In this document: positions 59,761-64,000 of the stretch, piece after piece
Layout: every line of letters begins with the position of its first letter
Numbering within the stretch: position 1 is the first letter of the stretch
DNA from: Microbacterium sp. LWO13-1.2
GTDB taxonomy: Bacteria; Actinomycetota; Actinomycetes; Actinomycetales; Microbacteriaceae
Reading direction: 5' to 3'
Assembly: GCF_038397725.1 (NCBI RefSeq)
Contig: NZ_CP151634.1
Span: 124,001-188,000, forward strand
Length of the DNA stretch: 64,000 nucleotides
Position numbers and translations under genes: made by a program
Notes under the pieces: model-generated
The model's database searches: none
Seen by the model: only the letters and a program-made list of their open reading frames with translations
What the model was told of the DNA's origin: nothing

Positions 59761-60900
59761 ATGGCACGTTTCCCCCACCGCGCGCGCGTCGTCGCCGGCA
59801 TCGCCCTCGCCGCCACCGCGGCGCTCGCTCTGACGTCGTGCGCCGGCGCATCGACGGCACCGGCCGAAGGCGATACCGCCGCTGACGCGGCTGCTGCGAC
59901 GTCCGTCGCCGACTTCGGCACATTCGCCGACCTCGAAGCCGCTGCCAAGGCCGAGGGCCAGCTCAACGTCATCGCCCTCCCCCGCGACTGGGCGAACTAC
60001 GGCGAGGTTCTCGACCTGTTCGCCGAGAAGTACCCGGAGATCACGATCAACGAGGCCTCCCCCGATGTGTCCAGCGCCGAAGAGATCCAGGCCGCGAAGA
60101 CCAACGAGGGCCTCGACACGGCCCCCGATGTGTTCGACCTCGGACTCGCCGTCGCGCTGCAGAACACCGACGTGTTCGCACCGTACAAGGTGCAGACGTG
60201 GGACGAGATCCCCGACGCGCTGAAGGAGTCGACCGGCCTCTTCGTCGGCGACTACGGCGGATACATGTCGATCGGCTACGACTCGTCGAAGTACAAGGCT
60301 CCGGCCGAACTCACCGACCTCCTCGACCCCGCGTACAAGGGTTCGGTCGCGATCAACGGCGACCCGACCCAGGCCGGCGCCGCGTTCGCCGCGGTCGGCC
60401 TCGCCACGGTGCAGTCGGATGGCACCCTCGACGACTTCCAGCCCGGCATCGACTTCTTCGCTGAGCTGCAGAAGGCCGGCAACATGCTCAAGGTCGACGT
60501 CACCACCTCGACCATCGCCAGCGGCGAAACCCCCGTGGTGTTCGACTGGGACTACCTGAACGCCTCGCACGTCGCGGACAACAAGGACTGGAAGGTCGTC
60601 GTCCTCAAGGGCACCGGCTACGCGGGCTACTACAACCAGGCGATCAACAAGGACGCGCCGAACCCGGCCGCAGCGCGCCTGTGGCAGGAGTTCCTCTACA
60701 GCGACGAGGTGCAGAACCTCTGGCTCAAGGGCGGCGCTCGACCGGCGCGCATGGAGGCCATGACCGAGGCAGGAACGATCGACGCCGACCTCGCCGCCGC
60801 TCTTCCTGAGGTTCCGGCCGAGACGGTCGTTCCCACCGAGGAGCAGAGCACGATCGCCGGCACCCTGCTCGGTGAGAAGTGGGCAGCGGCGGTCCAGTGA
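59761..60900 (+). CDS. ABC transporter substrate-binding lipoprotein (PotD/FutA-like)
   Basis: A 379-residue extracellular lipoprotein. Signal MARFPHRARVVAG, hydrophobic core and lipobox LTSC with Cys27. The mature protein has a type 2 periplasmic-binding fold like polyamine, ferric-iron or 2-aminoethylphosphonate binders: EGQLNVIALPRDWANYGEVL, then PDVFDLGLAVA and GYDSSKYKAPAEL. The three ligand classes cannot be told apart by eye. SD GAGAGGAAC precedes the ATG. First gene of a four-gene importer. Confidence 0.88.
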   Translation: MARFPHRARVVAGIALAATAALALTSCAGASTAPAEGDTAADAAAATSVADFGTFADLEAAAKAEGQLNVIALPRDWANYGEVLDLFAEKYPEITINEASPDVSSAEEIQAAKTNEGLDTAPDVFDLGLAVALQNTDVFAPYKVQTWDEIPDALKESTGLFVGDYGGYMSIGYDSSKYKAPAELTDLLDPAYKGSVAINGDPTQAGAAFAAVGLATVQSDGTLDDFQPGIDFFAELQKAGNMLKVDVTTSTIASGETPVVFDWDYLNASHVADNKDWKVVVLKGTGYAGYYNQAINKDAPNPAAARLWQEFLYSDEVQNLWLKGGARPARMEAMTEAGTIDADLAAALPEVPAETVVPTEEQSTIAGTLLGEKWAAAVQ

Positions 60901-61835
60901 CGACCCTCGCTGCAACGGGAGCGGACGCCTCGGCATCCGCTCCCACCGCGACCGCCGGCCCCTCGCGCGCTGCGAGGGGCCGGCGGTCCGCGCGGTCATG
61001 GGCGTGGCTGGGACTGATCCCGTTCGCCGCCTACGTGATCGGATTCCTCGCCGTTCCGACCTTGCTCGCCATCGGCTCCGGCTTCTTCACGAAAGACGGT
61101 TCGTTCACCTGGACGAACGTCGCCGCCCTCGGCGACCCGGTCGTGCTGAACACCTTCGCGAACACCGGGTGGTTGTCGTTGATCACCGCCGTCGTCGGCG
61201 CGGTCGTCGGAGCCCTGGTCTGTTACGCGCTGCTCGGTATGAACCCCGAGGGCGCGATCCGCTCGACGGTGGATGCCGCCGCCGGTGTGCTCGCCCAGTT
61301 CGGCGGAGTGATGCTCGCGTTCGCTTTCATCGCGACGATCGGCATCAAGGGCGTCGTCACCGAGTTTCTTAGCGGTGCATTCGGCATCGACATCTTTGCC
61401 AGCGGCGCGTGGATCTACGAGCTCCCCGGCCTCTACCTGCCGTACATCTACTTCCAGATCCCGCTGATGGTGATCACGTTCATGCCCGCACTCGCCGCAC
61501 TGAAGCCGCAGTGGACCGAGGCGAACCTCACCCTCGGCGGCACCCGCGCGAGCTTCTGGCTGCGCATCGGATTCCCCGTGCTCGCCCCTTCCTTCCTCGC
61601 CTCCCTGCTGCTGCTGTTCGCCAACTCGTTCTCGTCGTTCGCGACGGCGGCTGCTCTGTCCAGCCAGGGCTCCCAGATCGTGCCGCTGCAGATCCGCACC
61701 GCGCTGACCAGCGAGACCATGCTCGGCCGGGAGAACCTCGCCGGAGCCCTCGCTCTCGGCATGATCATCGTCGTCGGAGTCGTCATGGCCCTGTACTCGC
61801 TCATCCAGCGTCGGGCAGCGCGGTGGCAGTCATGA
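60897..61835 (+). CDS. ABC transporter permease, PotB type
   Basis: A 312-residue permease of the spermidine/putrescine-iron class. A cytoplasmic N-terminus of about 40 residues precedes six helices. The contact loop reads NLTLGGTRASFWLRIGFPVL (EAA-like). The GTG start overlaps the lipoprotein stop as GTGA, and the gene overlaps the next permease. A longer frame starts six codons earlier inside the lipoprotein gene and is not chosen. Confidence 0.9.
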   Translation: MTTLAATGADASASAPTATAGPSRAARGRRSARSWAWLGLIPFAAYVIGFLAVPTLLAIGSGFFTKDGSFTWTNVAALGDPVVLNTFANTGWLSLITAVVGAVVGALVCYALLGMNPEGAIRSTVDAAAGVLAQFGGVMLAFAFIATIGIKGVVTEFLSGAFGIDIFASGAWIYELPGLYLPYIYFQIPLMVITFMPALAALKPQWTEANLTLGGTRASFWLRIGFPVLAPSFLASLLLLFANSFSSFATAAALSSQGSQIVPLQIRTALTSETMLGRENLAGALALGMIIVVGVVMALYSLIQRRAARWQS

Positions 61836-62626
61836 ACCGCCTCGGTCCCTCCCTCACGACCCGCTGGATCATCGGGATCGTCGTCGGCGCGTTCTTCGCG
61901 ATCCCGTTGATCTCGACGTTCCTCTACACACTCCGTGATTCGGCCGGTGGCATGTCGCTCGAACGATGGGTGACGCTGTTCGATCCCGCGACCTCGGCGG
62001 CGATCAAGCCCATCTGGATCGGTCTCGGCAACTCGCTGGTGCTGGCTCTGGTCACGGTTCTGATCGTGCTGTTCCTGCTCGCACCCACGATGATCCTGAT
62101 GAATCTGCGCTTCCCGAAGCTGAGGCCGGTCTTCGAGTTCGCCGTACTGCTGCCGATCTCGATCCCGGCGATCGTGCTCGTCGTCGGCCTCGCGCCGATC
62201 TATCTGCAGATCGGGCGGACACTCGGCACCGGCACCTGGACGCTCGCCTTCGCGTATGGGATCACGGTCCTGCCGTTCGCCTACCGCTCGATCCAGGCAT
62301 CCATCGACGCGGCGGACATGAAGACGCTCGCCGAGGCTGCCCGCTCGCTCGGTGCGAGCTGGCCGACGGTGGTGCTCCGAGTGCTCGCACCGAATCTGCG
62401 GCAGGGGCTGCTCGCAGCATCGCTCATCTCGATCGCTGTCGTGCTGGGCGAGTACACCATCGCATCGCTGCTGAATCGGCAGGTGTTCCAGACGGCGTTG
62501 ATCGTCGTGCAGAAGCAGGATGCCTACGCACCGGCGATCTTCACGCTGCTGGCACTGCTGTTCTGCTTCCTCCTGCTCCTCACCATCGGCCGCGCCGCCC
62601 GCGGCACCGGAAAGGCCCGCTCATGA
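61832..62626 (+). CDS. ABC transporter permease, PotC type
   Basis: A 264-residue second permease with six helices. The contact loop is MKTLAEAARSLGASWPTVVL. It begins MNRLGPSLTTRW and overlaps both neighbours (ATGA with the first permease; stop overlapping the ATPase ATG), so the four genes are one translationally coupled unit. Confidence 0.9.
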   Translation: MNRLGPSLTTRWIIGIVVGAFFAIPLISTFLYTLRDSAGGMSLERWVTLFDPATSAAIKPIWIGLGNSLVLALVTVLIVLFLLAPTMILMNLRFPKLRPVFEFAVLLPISIPAIVLVVGLAPIYLQIGRTLGTGTWTLAFAYGITVLPFAYRSIQASIDAADMKTLAEAARSLGASWPTVVLRVLAPNLRQGLLAASLISIAVVLGEYTIASLLNRQVFQTALIVVQKQDAYAPAIFTLLALLFCFLLLLTIGRAARGTGKARS

Positions 62627-63702
62627 CCCTCCCCCGTACCGCCGACAACATGCTGCTCGCCGAGGCCGGCGAAGGTACACGCGTGCAGCTGCAGGGCATC
62701 GTCAAGAGCTACGCCGGAAACCGCGTCCTGCACGGCGTCGATCTCGACATCGCCCCGGGCGAGTTCGTCTCGCTTCTCGGTCCGTCCGGCTGCGGCAAGA
62801 CGACGCTGTTGCGGGTGCTGGCCGGTCTCGAGGGCGCCGACGAGGGTGCGGTGCTGCTCGGCGGCGGCGACGTCTCGCGCGTGCCGACGAACAAGCGCGA
62901 CATCGGCATGGTGTTTCAGTCCTACTCGCTGTTCCCGCACCTTCGGGTCGTCGACAACACCGCCTTCGGTCTGCGTCGTCGCGGTGCGGGTCGGGCGGAA
63001 GCCGCCAAGCGCGCCCTCGACGCCCTCGCTCTCGTCGGGTTGGATGCCTTCGCCGACCGGTTCCCCCATCAGCTCTCCGGCGGCCAGCAGCAGCGCGTGG
63101 CGCTCGCCAGGGCGCTGGTCACCGAGCCCAAGGTGCTGCTGCTCGACGAGCCGCTCTCCGCGCTGGATGCGAAGGTGCGGGTGCAGCTGCGCGATGAGAT
63201 CCGCCGCATCCAGCTCCGCCTGGGGATCACCACGGTGTTCGTGACGCACGATCAGGAGGAGGCCCTCGCGGTCTCCGACCGGATCGCCGTGATGAACGCC
63301 GGTCGCATCGAGCAGATCGGCTCCCCCGAGCAGCTGTATACCGAGCCGACGACGGCCGGAGTCGCCGCGTTCGTCGGTCTGTCCAGCGTCGTGTCGGGTG
63401 TCGCCGAGGGCGACCACGTCATGGTGTGGGGACAGAGCCTTCCGCTGCGCTCCCCCGCCGACGGCCCGGTCGACGTCTACCTGCGACCGGAGAACGTGTA
63501 CTTCGCTTCTGAGGCGGATGCAGCCACCGACGCGCTCGTCGAGGAGAGCACCTTCCTCGGCAGTATCCGGCGCACGCTCGTGCGTACGGAATCCGGCGAG
63601 CTCGTGCGGCTGCAGCACTCGCCGCGCTTTCACCCTGCCTTCGGCGATCGGGTGCGCATCGCGGTGAATCCAGAGCCGGTGGCGGTGCATCCGCGCGGTT
63701 GA
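62623..63702 (+). CDS. ABC transporter ATPase, PotA/FbpC type
   Basis: A 359-residue ATPase. Walker A GPSGCGKTT at 53-61, signature LSGGQQQR, Walker B VLLLDEPLSALD, H-loop VFVTHDQEEALA. A TOBE-like C-terminal region (VDVYLRPENVYF) may bind ligand or regulators, as in PotA, MalK and FbpC. It powers the two adjacent permeases. Polyamine, ferric iron or aminoethylphosphonate are the plausible substrates. Confidence 0.92.
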   Translation: MTLPRTADNMLLAEAGEGTRVQLQGIVKSYAGNRVLHGVDLDIAPGEFVSLLGPSGCGKTTLLRVLAGLEGADEGAVLLGGGDVSRVPTNKRDIGMVFQSYSLFPHLRVVDNTAFGLRRRGAGRAEAAKRALDALALVGLDAFADRFPHQLSGGQQQRVALARALVTEPKVLLLDEPLSALDAKVRVQLRDEIRRIQLRLGITTVFVTHDQEEALAVSDRIAVMNAGRIEQIGSPEQLYTEPTTAGVAAFVGLSSVVSGVAEGDHVMVWGQSLPLRSPADGPVDVYLRPENVYFASEADAATDALVEESTFLGSIRRTLVRTESGELVRLQHSPRFHPAFGDRVRIAVNPEPVAVHPRG

Positions 63703-63743
63703 GGGTGCGGTCGAGGGCTTCGCGCCCTTCAGTGAGACGTTCG

Positions 63744-63816
63744 CCGTGATCGTTCACGGTTCGCTTGACCACACCTTCGGATAGGACTATCGTGACAGGC
63801 TCGTGAACGTTCACGA
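63744..63816 (+). promoter_or_regulatory. Promoter flanked by two LacI-type operators
   Basis: TTGACC (63765-63770), 17 bases and TATCGT (63788-63793) form a promoter. CCGTGA-N4-TCACGG (63744-63759) lies upstream and the perfect palindrome TCGTGAACGTTCACGA (63801-63816) lies at the transcription start. The centres are 57 bp apart. A LacI/GalR-family repressor encoded outside the window probably controls the oxidoreductase operon. Confidence 0.7.
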
Positions 63817-63837
63817 ATCTGGCTCGAAAGGACGATG

Positions 63838-64000
63838 GTGACCCCTCAGCTCGCAGTCGAAGAGACACACACCCGCACCGGTGGATGGGCCGTGCTCGGC
63901 CCGGGGAACATCGCGCGCACATTCCTCACCGGCCTCGCATCGAGCGCGGGTGAGCTCGTCGCGGTCGGCAGCTCGGATGCCTCGCGGGCCCAGTCGTTCG
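63838..64000 (+). CDS. Gfo/Idh/MocA-family oxidoreductase, N-terminal fragment
   Basis: The first 54 residues of an NAD(P)-dependent sugar or inositol dehydrogenase. The Rossmann motif reads WAVLGPGNIARTFLTGL, followed by ELVAVGSSDASRAQSF, typical of the family. AAAGGA lies five bases before the GTG at 63838 and only two before the ATG at 63835, so the GTG is preferred. The LacI-type operators upstream fit a sugar-induced catabolic gene. The remainder lies beyond the window. Confidence 0.82.
   Translation, partial: MTPQLAVEETHTRTGGWAVLGPGNIARTFLTGLASSAGELVAVGSSDASRAQSF

Overview
The window looks like chromosomal DNA of a high-GC Gram-positive actinobacterium, most likely a Microbacterium or close relative in Microbacteriaceae. 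Grounds for this are the actinobacterial RpoB and RpoC sequences, the SprT-like, LCP, DUF3054, DUF5684 and YhgE/Pip genes, a System II cytochrome c maturation block near menaquinone genes, and many genes that appear to be transcribed without a leader. No tRNA, rRNA, CRISPR array, phage gene or insertion sequence was recognised. Coding density is high; only 49086-49443 exceeds 300 bases without a gene, and it holds two palindromic repeats.

Layout. 1-3394: a truncated RND exporter and an aminoglycoside-phosphotransferase-like kinase. 3445-11097: rpoC and rpoB with promoter, intercistronic hairpin and terminator. 11161-17160: a small secreted protein and a complete peptide ABC importer. 17214-24315: a KDG-kinase-like sugar kinase (+) facing an operon (-) of sugar lipoprotein, two permeases, a GH3 beta-N-acetylhexosaminidase and an RpiR regulator, with a small GIY-YIG nuclease set among repeats. 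24316-34997: LCP ligase, GH16-like protein, spermidine-synthase-like enzyme, TPR protein, SprT-like metalloprotein, DUF3054, ComB-like phosphatase, an FtsX-type ABC exporter, a cation/proton antiporter and dGTPase. 35022-43562: a two-component system, a methyltransferase, menE, menB and menC with a PadR regulator, its membrane partner and a GNAT enzyme between them. 43582-49085: TetR, an MMPL exporter with an unusual tail, and YhgE/Pip. 49444-53637: ccsB, resB, ccdA, tlpA. 53711-58043: MerR with a thioredoxin-reductase-like gene, histidine phosphatase, DUF5684 and aspS. 58245-64000: TSUP exporter, GNAT, a second ABC importer and the start of a Gfo/Idh/MocA oxidoreductase behind LacI-type operators.

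The most notable non-genic signal is at least five unrelated families of palindromic intergenic repeats (called R1-R5 here). R1 surrounds the GIY-YIG gene, supplies the stop codons of two genes and lies in frame inside ccdA. R2 brackets the ComB-like gene. A second recurring signal is a TAnnnT-like -10 box placed 6-7 bases before the start codon of about nineteen genes, which indicates widespread leaderless transcription. Several well-formed operators (TetR twin site, MerR 19-bp-spacer promoter, LacI-type pair, a 28-bp palindrome before the DUF5684 gene) sit beside likely regulators or targets. All assignments rest on reading the sequence; no database search was made.
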